A DNA stretch of 64,000 nucleotides, from the NCBI GenBank assembly GCA_965223405.1, contig CBDCWO010000006.1, positions 3,162,001-3,226,000 on the forward strand, in the 5' to 3' direction. Below are positions 16,775 through 26,346 of the stretch, one piece after another (position 1 is the stretch's first letter; every line of letters begins with the position of its first letter). The notes beneath the pieces were generated by a model. It saw only the letters and a program-made list of their open reading frames with translations. It was not told the origin of the DNA and made no database searches. A program made the translations under genes and the position numbers. The DNA is from CBDCWO01 sp965223405. Its GTDB lineage: Bacteria; Bacteroidota; Bacteroidia; Chitinophagales; Saprospiraceae.

Positions 16775-17566
16775 TTATTTTCGTTTACCAAAATGCAAAC
16801 TTACATAAAGATTCAGAAAGAGAGGTTGATTATTATCAATCACCATGATAGGAATCCGGCGGGTAAACAGATCAAGCATGAGACCGGTTTCCAGTACTCT
16901 TACAAACTGGTCTTCAGGCCCCCAGGAAAAATACATGCCTGCTTTAGCTTGAATTCCCGGTACGAATTTAATTTCCTTAAAACCTTTAAAAAATCCGGAA
17001 TACCCGTTGATATTATTCGGATCCAGAAATAGGTGCGCATTTTCTTCATTATATTTTTCGCTACTAATACGAATTCCACTGATTGTGGTTTCGTCGAATC
17101 TTTTTAGGTCCAAATAGTAGGGCTTCAGCATTCCAATACTTGGTCCGATATTATAATGAAATCCTACGGCAACACCTTTGCGTTTTGCTTTTTCACCAAA
17201 ATAGCGAATCCCACCCATGCCGGCTCGGATTACAAAAAAATTGTTTTGTTTTCCAAATGTATATCCTGTGGCAGCTGTCAAAGATTGCAATACGGTTTGT
17301 GACCTTAAATTTTGCCTAAATTCTTTGGGATGTCGCAGATATCCGAAGTTGATATTAAAGGTTTTGGTAAGATAATACTTGGTGATTTTTCCTTTTTGAT
17401 AACCAATAGCCAATCCATTTGTATGTAGATGCAAATCTAGCGTATATTCTTCCTCATAGATCAACCCAACTCCGGCATAGGACCGGCTGTCTGGAAACAG
17501 CCCCGACTGAGCCAAGACAGCTAGAGGAAAAATTAGGATGCATACTATACTAACAAGTTTGTGCAT
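16775..17566 (-). CDS. predicted outer-membrane beta-barrel protein
   Basis: Unrecognised secreted protein of 263 residues. A signal peptide (residues 1-19, ending VLAQ) is followed by alternating aromatic/polar strands with many Gly and Tyr residues and a terminal strand LFLNLYVSLHFGKRK, a pattern expected of an outer-membrane barrel. No catalytic motif is seen. It lies just upstream of lipA on the same strand. I recall proteins of this kind as conserved hypotheticals in Bacteroidota; function is unknown. Confidence 0.6.
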   Translation of the reverse strand: MHKLVSIVCILIFPLAVLAQSGLFPDSRSYAGVGLIYEEEYTLDLHLHTNGLAIGYQKGKITKYYLTKTFNINFGYLRHPKEFRQNLRSQTVLQSLTAATGYTFGKQNNFFVIRAGMGGIRYFGEKAKRKGVAVGFHYNIGPSIGMLKPYYLDLKRFDETTISGIRISSEKYNEENAHLFLDPNNINGYSGFFKGFKEIKFVPGIQAKAGMYFSWGPEDQFVRVLETGLMLDLFTRRIPIMVIDNNQPLFLNLYVSLHFGKRK

Positions 17567-17989
17567 ATGTTATGTGTCATTCATTACCGAGTAATGAAAA
17601 TATTGAAAAAAAACCGGAATAGCAAGATATTCAGGCATGCCAATAGTTAATTAACGACATTTGCAGTGGAAAAGTTAGGATTATATCAATAATTTTAATC
17701 ACATCTCCCTTCTCCACTTTGGATCTCGGAGGACGTGCATTAAAACATAATTTGTGTTATTTGGCAGGATAAATAAGGAGGTAAAAATTATTTGATAGGG
17801 AGTTAATGGATTGGCAAATTCTAAATAAATAATGTTTTCGATTGACAGATTGAAATCCTGCTTCGGTAGAAGTCTTTATCCTTGTTGAAGTTTAATGGGT
17901 AGGTTTAATGATCTTTTAAACTTACTATTTGATCACTTGAGATCAATATCACGTGCTAATCCACTTTCCAGGATTCATAGCTCACCTAC
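17567..17989. other. intergenic region, nothing recognised
   Basis: This 423-base stretch lies between purF (end) and the outer-membrane protein gene (start), both on the minus strand. I see no tRNA, no riboswitch fold, no clear terminator and no plausible gene; all frames are short and broken. Confidence 0.5.
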
Positions 17990-19879
17990 CTAATAAGCTC
18001 TAACTTCTTTCTTTTCCATAAAGTTGATGAAGGACTTATTTACCACTTTAAAGCCTCCGGCGGTTGGATAATTACCGGAAAAATACCAATCTCCAGAATG
18101 ATCGGGACATGCAGAATGTAGACCTTCCAGGGTTTGATAAATGACAGAGACATCGGTTTTAACCTCTTTGGGAGTAACTATTTCGGCTATTTCGTTGGAA
18201 ATAGCTTCGTAATCGAAGGTATTATAAAGCTCAATGGTTTCATTGCGTATTTCTTCCTTTGGTAAGTCTTCCTGTGCTTTACAACGGTAATACACTTCAT
18301 CTAAAAGATGGGATTGTTCTGATTTTTCCAATAACCGGATCAAGGCCTGAAAAGCAACAAATCGATGCATCTGAGACATATCGATTCCGTAACAATCGGG
18401 ATAGCGGATTTGAGGTGCAGAAGATACGATTACTATTTTTTTAGGCTTGAGGCGATCTACAATTTTGATTATACTGTCTCTTAAAGTAGTTCCACGGACT
18501 ATCGAATCGTCCATTAATACGATGGTGTCGATTTTGTTTTTGACGATTCCATAAGTCACATCATATACATGGGATACCATTTCACCCCGCACCACATCAT
18601 CAGCGATGAATGTACGCATCTTATCATCCTTAAGGGTTAACTTTTCAATCCTGGGTTGAAGATTCAAGATTTTTTCCACTGAGGCTTCGTCCGGATTTTT
18701 TAAACGCAGGATCTGGGCTTTCTTTTTTTGATCCAAAATTTTATTGATACCTTCCATCATTCCTAAAAAGGCGACTTCTGCTGTATTAGGGACAAAAGAA
18801 AATACGGTATTTTCGATATCAAAATCGACTGCTTCCAATACTTTCCCTGCCAATTGTTCACCCAATTTTTTACGTTCCAGATAGATATTTCGGTCAGTTC
18901 CTCTTGAAAAATAGATTCGCTCAAAAGAACAGGACTTCTTTTCTTTCGGTTTGATAAACGGGACTTCACTTATTTTACCATGCTTTTTGACAATCAATGC
19001 ATGACCCGGTTTGAGTTCATTTACCGTATGCCACCTCACATCTAATGCAGTTTGAATTGCCGGTCTTTCTGAAGCCATCACCACAATTTCCTCATCAGCA
19101 TAATAAAATGCCGGACGAATCCCATTGGGATCCCTGATCACAAATGCATCTCCAAATCCGATTAAACCTGCCATGACATACCCACCATCAAATTTTCTGC
19201 TGGCTCTCTTGAGCAAACGCTGTATATCCAGATTTTTAAATATGAGTTTATTGATGTGGTCGTTGTCGTAACCGTCCGGCTTGTACCAATCAAATAATCG
19301 TTGGACTTCGTCATCCAAAAAATGACCTATTTTTTCCAAAACGGTGACCGTATCCGATTTTTCTTTAGGATATTGGCCCAATTCTACTAATTCCTCGAAC
19401 AGCTCATCGACATTGGTTAAATTAAAATTTCCAGCAAGAACCAAATTCCTGCTGATCCAGTTGTTTAATCGTAAAAAAGGATGAACAGTTTCTATCGTAT
19501 TTCCTCCGTGTGTTCCGTAACGAAGATGTCCAATCAATACTTCTCCAGTAAAAGGTTTGTGTAACTTCAGCCACTCAGGATCGTTCAGTTGGTCGGGAGT
19601 CAGATCGTTGAAATAAGCAAAAACTTCAGTAAATAAATCCTTTAAGTAATTCGGGCTATTACTTCTTTTACGACTTATGTATCGGGATCCTGGTTCCGGG
19701 TCTAACTTAATAGTGGCCAGTCCTGCACCATCCTGACCCCGATTACGCATCTTTTGAAGTAACAATTGTAGTGTCTGGAGTCCATAAAGTGCGGTACCGT
19801 ATTTTTGGTGGTAATATGAAAGGGGTTTTAATAGCCGGACAACGGCCAATCCGCATTCATGTTTTATGAAGTCACTCAT
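17990..19879 (-). CDS. purF: amidophosphoribosyltransferase, long form
   Basis: First committed step of purine synthesis: PRPP plus glutamine to phosphoribosylamine. The N-terminal class II glutaminase begins at Cys9 (HECGLAVV) after a short propeptide; NRGQDGAGLAT and GHLRYGTHGG follow. The phosphoribosyl site is IVLMDDSIVRGTTL near residue 465. At 629 residues it is about 130 longer than ordinary PurF, with extra sequence around 310-430 and a C-terminal tail (HSACPDHSGDWYFSGNYPTAGG). Such long versions occur in Bacteroidota, at times beside a short PurF, so this may be the second paralogue. A promoter lies at 19901-19931. It is monocistronic in this window. Confidence 0.88.
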   Translation of the reverse strand: MSDFIKHECGLAVVRLLKPLSYYHQKYGTALYGLQTLQLLLQKMRNRGQDGAGLATIKLDPEPGSRYISRKRSNSPNYLKDLFTEVFAYFNDLTPDQLNDPEWLKLHKPFTGEVLIGHLRYGTHGGNTIETVHPFLRLNNWISRNLVLAGNFNLTNVDELFEELVELGQYPKEKSDTVTVLEKIGHFLDDEVQRLFDWYKPDGYDNDHINKLIFKNLDIQRLLKRASRKFDGGYVMAGLIGFGDAFVIRDPNGIRPAFYYADEEIVVMASERPAIQTALDVRWHTVNELKPGHALIVKKHGKISEVPFIKPKEKKSCSFERIYFSRGTDRNIYLERKKLGEQLAGKVLEAVDFDIENTVFSFVPNTAEVAFLGMMEGINKILDQKKKAQILRLKNPDEASVEKILNLQPRIEKLTLKDDKMRTFIADDVVRGEMVSHVYDVTYGIVKNKIDTIVLMDDSIVRGTTLRDSIIKIVDRLKPKKIVIVSSAPQIRYPDCYGIDMSQMHRFVAFQALIRLLEKSEQSHLLDEVYYRCKAQEDLPKEEIRNETIELYNTFDYEAISNEIAEIVTPKEVKTDVSVIYQTLEGLHSACPDHSGDWYFSGNYPTAGGFKVVNKSFINFMEKKEVRAY

Positions 19880-19900
19880 TTGTTGATCTTATGTAAATTG

Positions 19901-19931
19901 CAAATTTACCATGATTAAATGGTTAAAACAA
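19901..19931 (-). promoter_or_regulatory. promoter upstream of purF
   Basis: On the minus strand TTG (19931-19929) is followed after 20 bases by TAAATTTG (19908-19901), a full TAnnTTTG match, 21 bases before the purF ATG. The region also faces the divergent mutL cluster that begins at 20017. Confidence 0.65.
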
Positions 19932-20016
19932 TCTCAAATACAATTGAGTTTATATAAGAGAATTAAAAAATTATGGTAACTTAAATTAGCCAAAGAGTGA
20001 TTAATATTCAAATTCA

Positions 20017-20331
20017 ATGAGTTTTTTTAAAATATTTCATCGGCCCAAGCCCAAGCAATATAGATATTTTCCTCGATTTTATGATCCTGACAAAGAGGAT
20101 TTGGAACGAAGATTAAGAAATGCTAAAGGCAGTATGGGAAATGATACCGAGGCATTGAAAGCCAGAATTTCGAGTGGACTGCGCAATAAACATCTTGCAG
20201 ATCGAAATTTCAAAAAGAAATTGATAATCCGATCCAATCTTATTTTATTTGGTTCAATAGTTGTACTTTTGATACTTACCTATTATTTGTTAACAAAGTA
20301 TTTACCCAGTTTAATTCAAATCTTGGAATAA
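20017..20331 (+). CDS. small conserved membrane protein upstream of mutL
   Basis: Protein of 104 residues: a basic, proline-rich start, a YFPRFYDPDKEDLERRLRNAK segment (about 17-37), and one membrane span near 72-94 (LILFGSIVVLLILTYYLL). It lies three bases before mutL and is part of the same transcript. I recall similar short proteins in front of mutL in other Bacteroidota, sometimes labelled as a riboflavin synthase subunit without support; nothing here resembles that enzyme. Function unknown. Confidence 0.75.
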   Translation: MSFFKIFHRPKPKQYRYFPRFYDPDKEDLERRLRNAKGSMGNDTEALKARISSGLRNKHLADRNFKKKLIIRSNLILFGSIVVLLILTYYLLTKYLPSLIQILE

Positions 20332-20334
20332 GGG

Positions 20335-22122
20335 ATGGACATCATCCAACTATTACCTGACTCTATTGCCAATCAAATTGCTGCCGGTGAAGTAGTTCAA
20401 CGACCCGCCTCAGTAGTCAAAGAATTAATAGAAAACTCTATCGATGCAAATAGTACTTCGATCCAACTCATTATAAAGAATGCCGGTAAACTTCTTATCC
20501 AGGTAATTGATGATGGATCAGGTATGAGCGAGACCGATGCCAGAATGTGTTTTTCGCGTCATGCTACCTCGAAAATTAAAACGGCCAAAGATTTATTTTC
20601 AATTCGAACCAAAGGATTTCGCGGTGAAGCATTAGCCTCGATAGCAGCCATTTCACATGTAGAATTAAAGACTAGAAGTAAAGATCAGGAACTGGGAAAC
20701 TTGATTTCGATCTCAGGATCAAAAGTAAAAAAACAGGAATATTGCCAGACGGCAATAGGAACATCCATTGCTGTAAAAAATTTGTTCTACAACATTCCGG
20801 CACGCAGAAATTTTTTAAAATCTGATCCGGTCGAGACACGACATATAATCGACGAATTCCAACGATTGGCTCTGGCGCATCCGGATATCTTCTTCCAACT
20901 ATTCCATAACGGCGAAGAAATATATCATCTACCCTCTACAAAATTAAGGCAGAGAATTGTTGGTGTTTTTGGAAAATCGATCAACGATCAGTTGGTGCCC
21001 GTTGAGGAAAATACGGATATAGTTAAGATATCAGGATATATTGGTAAACCTGAATCCGCTCGGAAAAAGAGAGGCGAGCAATTCTTCTTTGTCAATAAAC
21101 GGTTCATACGAAGTCCTTATTTAAATCACGCAGTAAAATCAGCATTTGAAAATTTACTGCCTGAAGATCATCATCCTTTTTACATTTTGTTTCTGGAAAT
21201 AGATCCGGCTAAAATCGATGTTAACGTTCATCCTACTAAGCAAGAAATCAAATTTCAGGAAGAACGTTTGATCTACAATCTGCTCAAAGCATCAGTCAAA
21301 CATGCGTTAGGCCAATTCAATATTGTTCCTTCATTGGACTTCGAAGGTAACCCGCTTGGTGACTATTCTACACCTCGTTCACCCACTTCTGCCAGTAATC
21401 GGCAATCCACCGGTCCATCAGATGGTTGGAAATCATTCTACGAAGGGTTGAATGTACCCTCCAATCAACCGAAAGAAGCTCCTGATTCGGTCACCTTAGT
21501 AACCAAACCCTCACAGATAATAGGATCGGATCCCAATGATCCTAGATCCGAAGAATCCGGACGAGAGCCCGTTCAAATACTGAATGGATATTTAATAATT
21601 GCCATTAAATCCGGATTAATGGTACTGGATCAACGGGCCGCTCATGAAAGAATCCTTTATGAGCGATTTATGGAACAATTGACCAATGCCGAGGTCTTGA
21701 GTCAAAGAGAGTTGTTTCCAACAACCCTGGAACTCAACCAAAGTGATGCCCTGATGCTCAATTCAATCTTGGAAAAAACCAATCAACTGGGATTTGATAT
21801 TCAGAATTTCGGAGGAAACACGTTTATAATTCATGCGGTACCGGCAAACCTTACTGCCGGACATAATCCCGAGGAGATGATCAATCAATTAATCCAACAA
21901 TATCGATTGAACCTGGAATTGAACTTGGAACTTGATGAGAATATTGCCCGGTCACTGGCATCAAGCACCGCTTGTAAACGAGGACAAAAATTGTCGTTGG
22001 AAGAAATGAAGAGCATTATTGATCAGCTGTTTGCCTGCGAAATGCCTTTTAAAACTCCAACTGGTCGAAATTGTTTTATAACTTTTGATAAAAATAAACT
22101 TGAAAGGTTATTTTCCGGTTAG
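20335..22122 (+). CDS. mutL: DNA mismatch repair protein MutL
   Basis: ATPase that links mismatch recognition by MutS to strand removal. The N-terminal GHKL domain is intact: ELIENSIDAN (30-39), DDGSGM (59-64), SRHATSK (74-80) and TKGFRGEAL (92-100). A low-complexity linker covers about 345-405, and the dimerisation domain follows. The endonuclease signature DQHAxxExxxxE appears only as DQRAAHERILYE (432-443), and the ACR and CPHGRP metal motifs are not visible. Length (595) is normal. It is second in a run of co-directional genes and is followed by two rhomboids, a neighbourhood I recall from related genomes. Confidence 0.95.
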   Translation: MDIIQLLPDSIANQIAAGEVVQRPASVVKELIENSIDANSTSIQLIIKNAGKLLIQVIDDGSGMSETDARMCFSRHATSKIKTAKDLFSIRTKGFRGEALASIAAISHVELKTRSKDQELGNLISISGSKVKKQEYCQTAIGTSIAVKNLFYNIPARRNFLKSDPVETRHIIDEFQRLALAHPDIFFQLFHNGEEIYHLPSTKLRQRIVGVFGKSINDQLVPVEENTDIVKISGYIGKPESARKKRGEQFFFVNKRFIRSPYLNHAVKSAFENLLPEDHHPFYILFLEIDPAKIDVNVHPTKQEIKFQEERLIYNLLKASVKHALGQFNIVPSLDFEGNPLGDYSTPRSPTSASNRQSTGPSDGWKSFYEGLNVPSNQPKEAPDSVTLVTKPSQIIGSDPNDPRSEESGREPVQILNGYLIIAIKSGLMVLDQRAAHERILYERFMEQLTNAEVLSQRELFPTTLELNQSDALMLNSILEKTNQLGFDIQNFGGNTFIIHAVPANLTAGHNPEEMINQLIQQYRLNLELNLELDENIARSLASSTACKRGQKLSLEEMKSIIDQLFACEMPFKTPTGRNCFITFDKNKLERLFSG

Positions 22123-22193
22123 TTAAGAAAAATTGAGAAAGTGAGGATAGTTCGCTAAGATTATCCCTTTTAAAAGAAAAGTAAATAGAGATC

Positions 22194-22829
22194 ATGCCAA
22201 GGATAACAGAGGTTGTTAAGAATCTTTTGATTATAAATATTATTTTTTTTATCGGATCACAAATGATACCCGAGCAATGGGTAAATCAGCTAATCTTGTT
22301 TAATCCTTTTTCAGAACCGTTTCAACCCTTTCAAATAGTTACTCATATGTTTATGCATGCAAACATGGGTCATTTGTTCTTCAATATGTTTGCATTGTAC
22401 ATGTTCGGTTCTGCTCTAGAAGCTTATTGGGGCCCCAAAAGGTTCTTATTTTTTTATTTGTTTACGGGCTTTGGTGCGATGATATTGCACTTTCTGGTCT
22501 GGTTTATTGAGATTAAGTTTCAATATGGTCACGATCCCTTGCTATTTAGTCAGGCTTTGCATTACCCTAATGCCGTGCTTGGAGCTTCAGGAGCAGTATT
22601 TGGATTGTTAGCAGGGTTTGGAATGTTGTTTCCAAATACCCGATTGATGTTGCTATTTCCACCGATTCCGATGAAAGCAAAATATTTTGTAACCATTTAT
22701 GCCGCCATTGAATTGTTTATGGGAGTTACCAATACGATGTCAGGGGTGGCTCATTTTGCACATTTAGGGGGCGCATTATTCGGGGCCTTATTGATCATCT
22801 ATTGGAGACAAAAAGGAAGAAATGTTTAA
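22194..22829 (+). CDS. rhomboid family intramembrane serine protease
   Basis: Six-span membrane protease of 211 residues. The catalytic serine lies in GASGAVFG and the histidine in FAHLGGALFG; HANMGHLFFNMFALYMFG is the conserved loop/helix with the oxyanion-helping His and Asn. It is the first of a tandem rhomboid pair. Substrates cannot be predicted. Start ATG 22194. Confidence 0.92.
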   Translation: MPRITEVVKNLLIINIIFFIGSQMIPEQWVNQLILFNPFSEPFQPFQIVTHMFMHANMGHLFFNMFALYMFGSALEAYWGPKRFLFFYLFTGFGAMILHFLVWFIEIKFQYGHDPLLFSQALHYPNAVLGASGAVFGLLAGFGMLFPNTRLMLLFPPIPMKAKYFVTIYAAIELFMGVTNTMSGVAHFAHLGGALFGALLIIYWRQKGRNV

Positions 22830-22891
22830 GTTACATTTGTTTCATGGGAATGAATAGAATTATCTTTACGTTATAAATACAAATTTGTTTT

Positions 22892-23785
22892 ATGTTCCAA
22901 TCTATTTGGGATGACATAAAGAGAGAATTTCAGTCGGGTAATATGCTTACCAGGATCATCATTGTGAATATCGCATTTTGGGCAGCGATGATTCTGGCAA
23001 AGGTATTCTTAGGAGAAGCTTATAATTCTTTTTCTCATTATTTAATGTTGTCCTCAGGTTGGGAGAATTTCCTGTTCAGACCTTGGACCTGGTTTACTCA
23101 TATGTTCCTGCATGAAGGGCTTTGGCACATATTATTTAATATGTTGATCCTCTATTGGTTTGGTAAAATAGTGGGTGATTTTATAGGGGACTACCGGGTA
23201 TTGCCTTTGTATCTTATCGGGGGATTGGCAGGTGCCGTATTCTATTTTTTGGGAGTTAATCTAGTATCCCCAAATGAAGTACATTATGCTTTAGGTGCCT
23301 CCGCAGCCGCCACCTGCTTTATAACAGCCGCAGCAACTCTTTCTCCAAATTATGAAATGCGCTTGTTGTTATTGGGAAATATCAAGATCAAATATATTGC
23401 ACTCTTTGTCTTATTGTTTGACTTTGCAGGAATTGCCAGCAATTACAATACCGGAGGTCATTTTGGTCATCTTGGAGGTTATCTAATGGGTATAATCTAT
23501 GTCCTGGCATTAAGAAATGGAGAAGATTTGGCAACACCTTTCAACTCTCTGTTTAATAAGACAAAGACCGTAGTAAGTGATCGCAAACGTACTCCTACTC
23601 CTGCTAGAAAAGTATATGTCAGACACCGTAGTTATGGCCATAAGCAAGAACAATTAAAAGACTATCATGGGATGTCGCACCAAGAAAAATTGGATGCTAT
23701 CTTGGAAAAAATAAAAGAATCCGGATACGACAATTTGTCCGATGATGAAAAAGACTTTCTTTTTGAAGCCAGCAAAAAATCCTAA
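22892..23785 (+). CDS. rhomboid family protein with C-terminal DUF6576-like tail
   Basis: Second of the tandem rhomboids, 297 residues. The membrane core has HEGLWHILFNMLILYWFG, the catalytic serine in LGASAAATC (GASA rather than the usual GASG) and the histidine in GHFGHLGGYLMG. The last 90 residues are cytoplasmic and charged, ending in SHQEKLDAILEKIKESGYDNLSDDEKDFL, a helical motif recalled as DUF6576. A -7-like TATCTTTA at 22861-22868 precedes the ATG by 23 bases, so the gene may have its own promoter besides read-through from mutL. Confidence 0.87.
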   Translation: MFQSIWDDIKREFQSGNMLTRIIIVNIAFWAAMILAKVFLGEAYNSFSHYLMLSSGWENFLFRPWTWFTHMFLHEGLWHILFNMLILYWFGKIVGDFIGDYRVLPLYLIGGLAGAVFYFLGVNLVSPNEVHYALGASAAATCFITAAATLSPNYEMRLLLLGNIKIKYIALFVLLFDFAGIASNYNTGGHFGHLGGYLMGIIYVLALRNGEDLATPFNSLFNKTKTVVSDRKRTPTPARKVYVRHRSYGHKQEQLKDYHGMSHQEKLDAILEKIKESGYDNLSDDEKDFLFEASKKS

Positions 23786-23788
23786 GAT

Positions 23789-24844
23789 TTGGGAAAAAAG
23801 TTTTTTAAAGTTTTCCGGTGGGTGAATGGAATATTGATAGTAATAACCCTTCTTTCTTACTTAGCACCCTATGTTGACCCTAACGCGTTTTGGCCAGTAT
23901 CCATTTTAGGAGTTTTATTTCCGGTTTTGGCTCTTCTCAACGTTTTCTTTATCTTATTCTGGTTGGTGTCGAAACCGGCCATGGCATTAATGTCATTTTT
24001 CACCCTGGCCATCGGTTGGAGCCAAATTATGAATCTATATGCGCTGCCATTTAATCAATACCAATCCATGGAGAACGAACCTTCTCAAATAGGGATATTA
24101 AGTTATAATTTGGCCCACTTAAATAAGCTTCAATTTTCGACGGCCGAGCAAACCAAAAGAGCACAAGCCAGTTTTACTGAATACCTCAAAGGTGTGGAAT
24201 GGGATGTCTTATGTACACAGGAAGTATCGGCAAAGAATATTTCTACTTTAAAAAACGCAATCGATACCAATTTATATACAATGCACAAATCGTATTTGGG
24301 AATTCTGAGTCAGTATCCGATTGTAAAACAAGGTTATCTATACGATGAACATGAAGTAGTATATGCGGTCTGGGCCGATCTGGATATTCATAATCAAACT
24401 ATTCGAGTATATTGCCTGTATCTCCCCTCCAATCTGATAACCCAGGATGCCAATGAACTGGCAGGAGATGCAGGCTTACAAGAAGAAAAGACCTGGGTTA
24501 CAATTAAAAACATTTTGTTGAAATATAAGGATGCCTCTCGTCGCAGAGCCACTTTACTGGAACCACTGTTAGCACACATAAAAAGTTGTACTACACCCTT
24601 TGTAGTTTGTGGAGATTTTAATGATGTTCCACATTCATACGTCTATCATCAAATATCAAATGACTTAGATGACAGTTTTCGCCAGGCTAAGGGAATGGCG
24701 GTAACCTATGGCGGTCACATACCGCTACTTAGAATCGATTATATATTGGCTAATCCTGGTTTTAAAATAGTATCTTATCAGCGGGATAAAGTTTTTTACT
24801 CTGATCATTTTCCCATATTCAGTACATTAGCGCTCTCAAAGTAA
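23789..24844 (+). CDS. endonuclease/exonuclease/phosphatase family membrane protein
   Basis: Protein of 351 residues with two or three N-terminal spans (about 11-90) and a metal-dependent phosphohydrolase domain: SYNLAHLN, VLCTQEVS (Glu ligand), VVCGDFNDVPHSYVY and RIDYILA with YSDHFPIFSTL. This fold covers nucleases, phosphatases and sphingomyelinases; the membrane anchor suggests an envelope or lipid substrate, not DNA repair (inference). I take TTG 23789, three bases after the rhomboid stop, as start because no ATG precedes the first span. It ends six bases before cysS. Confidence 0.85.
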   Translation: MGKKFFKVFRWVNGILIVITLLSYLAPYVDPNAFWPVSILGVLFPVLALLNVFFILFWLVSKPAMALMSFFTLAIGWSQIMNLYALPFNQYQSMENEPSQIGILSYNLAHLNKLQFSTAEQTKRAQASFTEYLKGVEWDVLCTQEVSAKNISTLKNAIDTNLYTMHKSYLGILSQYPIVKQGYLYDEHEVVYAVWADLDIHNQTIRVYCLYLPSNLITQDANELAGDAGLQEEKTWVTIKNILLKYKDASRRRATLLEPLLAHIKSCTTPFVVCGDFNDVPHSYVYHQISNDLDDSFRQAKGMAVTYGGHIPLLRIDYILANPGFKIVSYQRDKVFYSDHFPIFSTLALSK

Positions 24845-24850
24845 ATTCGT

Positions 24851-26332
24851 ATGCAAGGAAAGCTGAAAGTAAGTAACAGCCTGTCTGGTAAAAAAGAAGA
24901 ATTTGTACCTCTCAAAGATAATCATGTCGGGATGTATGTCTGTGGACCTACCGTCTATAGTAGCGTGCATTTGGGTAATTGCCGCACGTTTGTAAGTTTC
25001 GACATTATCTATAGATATTTATTGTACAAAGGATACAAAGTGAGATATGTAAGAAATATTACCGATGTGGGTCATTTACTCGATGATGGAGAAGACCGTA
25101 TTTCAAAGGGTGCCAGGTTAGAGCAGTTAGAACCAATGGAAATAGTCCAGAAGTATACCAATGGGTTTCACGATGTAATGAGGTTATTTAATGCCTTACC
25201 TCCATCCATCGAGCCTCGGGCAACAGGGCATATTATCGAGCAAATTGAGATGGTTAGAGCTATTTTAAATCAAGGGTATGGTTATGAAATAAATGGCTCG
25301 GTGTACTTTGATACGCAAAAGTTTGCTCAGGATTTTAATTCCTACGGAAAACTGTCGGGAAGGATCATCGAGGATTTATTGGTCACGACCAGGGACGATC
25401 TAAAAAAGCAGGATGAAAAGAGACACCCGTCGGATTTTGCCATATGGATGAAAGCCCAAGAAGACCATATCATGAGATGGGATTCACCTTGGGGAGAAGG
25501 ATTTCCGGGGTGGCATCTGGAATGTTCAGTAATGAGTACGAAGTATTTAGGACCCGAATTTGATATTCACGGAGGTGGTAACGATTTGAAGTTTCCACAT
25601 CATGAAAATGAGATTGCTCAGAATGTAGGTGCCTGTGGGTGTCAACCGGCCAGGTATTGGATTCATACCAATATGCTGTTGATGAATGGGAAAAAGATGT
25701 CAAAGAGTGATGGGAATACCATTTCACCTGAGGAACTATTTTCGGGCAATAGCCCACATGTTTCTAAAGGGTATAGCCCCATGGTAGTTCGCTTTTTTAT
25801 CTTACAATCGCACTATTCGAGTACCCTAGATCTGACCGACGGAGCTCTGGCTGCTGCAGAAAAAGGTTATAATCGATTGATGGATGCATTGGATATTGTA
25901 CCAGCCTTGACAGGTAAAGCGACGTCTGAGACTCCATTGGATGAGGAAGTTCGCCAGTTAATTCAAAAGTCTAAATCAGATATGGATGATGATTTTAATA
26001 CACCTAAAGCATTGGCATCCATCTTTGAATTGGTAACCAAGATTAATGGATTACAAGATCGCCATATTTCACTTGAAGACATTAGCAATACGACATTGCA
26101 GGAATTGAATTCCTTTCTGAACGAATTTATATTTGATGTATTTGGATTGGCAAAGCCGGAAGATAGCCAAGCTGACCTATTAGATGGAGTGATGGATTTA
26201 ATCATTGATTTACGAGCGCAAGCTAGATCAAATAAAGATTGGGGAACAGCAGATCAAATCAGAGATGCATTGCAGCAGTTACACATTCAATTAAAGGATG
26301 GATCCGACGGTACCAAGTGGTCAAAGAATTAA
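24851..26332 (+). CDS. cysS: cysteinyl-tRNA synthetase
   Basis: Charges tRNA-Cys. The 493-residue class I synthetase has CGPTVYSSVHLGN (HIGH-type motif and first zinc Cys), the mid-domain ECSVMSTKYLG and HGGGNDLKFPHHENEIAQ zinc and substrate segments, and KMSKSDGN. It follows the phosphatase-family gene by six bases and precedes the M28 lipoprotein by 14, so it lies inside the mutL-led run. Confidence 0.97.
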   Translation: MQGKLKVSNSLSGKKEEFVPLKDNHVGMYVCGPTVYSSVHLGNCRTFVSFDIIYRYLLYKGYKVRYVRNITDVGHLLDDGEDRISKGARLEQLEPMEIVQKYTNGFHDVMRLFNALPPSIEPRATGHIIEQIEMVRAILNQGYGYEINGSVYFDTQKFAQDFNSYGKLSGRIIEDLLVTTRDDLKKQDEKRHPSDFAIWMKAQEDHIMRWDSPWGEGFPGWHLECSVMSTKYLGPEFDIHGGGNDLKFPHHENEIAQNVGACGCQPARYWIHTNMLLMNGKKMSKSDGNTISPEELFSGNSPHVSKGYSPMVVRFFILQSHYSSTLDLTDGALAAAEKGYNRLMDALDIVPALTGKATSETPLDEEVRQLIQKSKSDMDDDFNTPKALASIFELVTKINGLQDRHISLEDISNTTLQELNSFLNEFIFDVFGLAKPEDSQADLLDGVMDLIIDLRAQARSNKDWGTADQIRDALQQLHIQLKDGSDGTKWSKN

Positions 26333-26346
26333 TAAAACGAAACAAA

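Noticed and set aside
26239..26346. Longer N-terminus for the M28 lipoprotein
   Set aside because: The extra codons overlap cysS in another frame, whereas ATG 26347 gives a clear lipoprotein signal.
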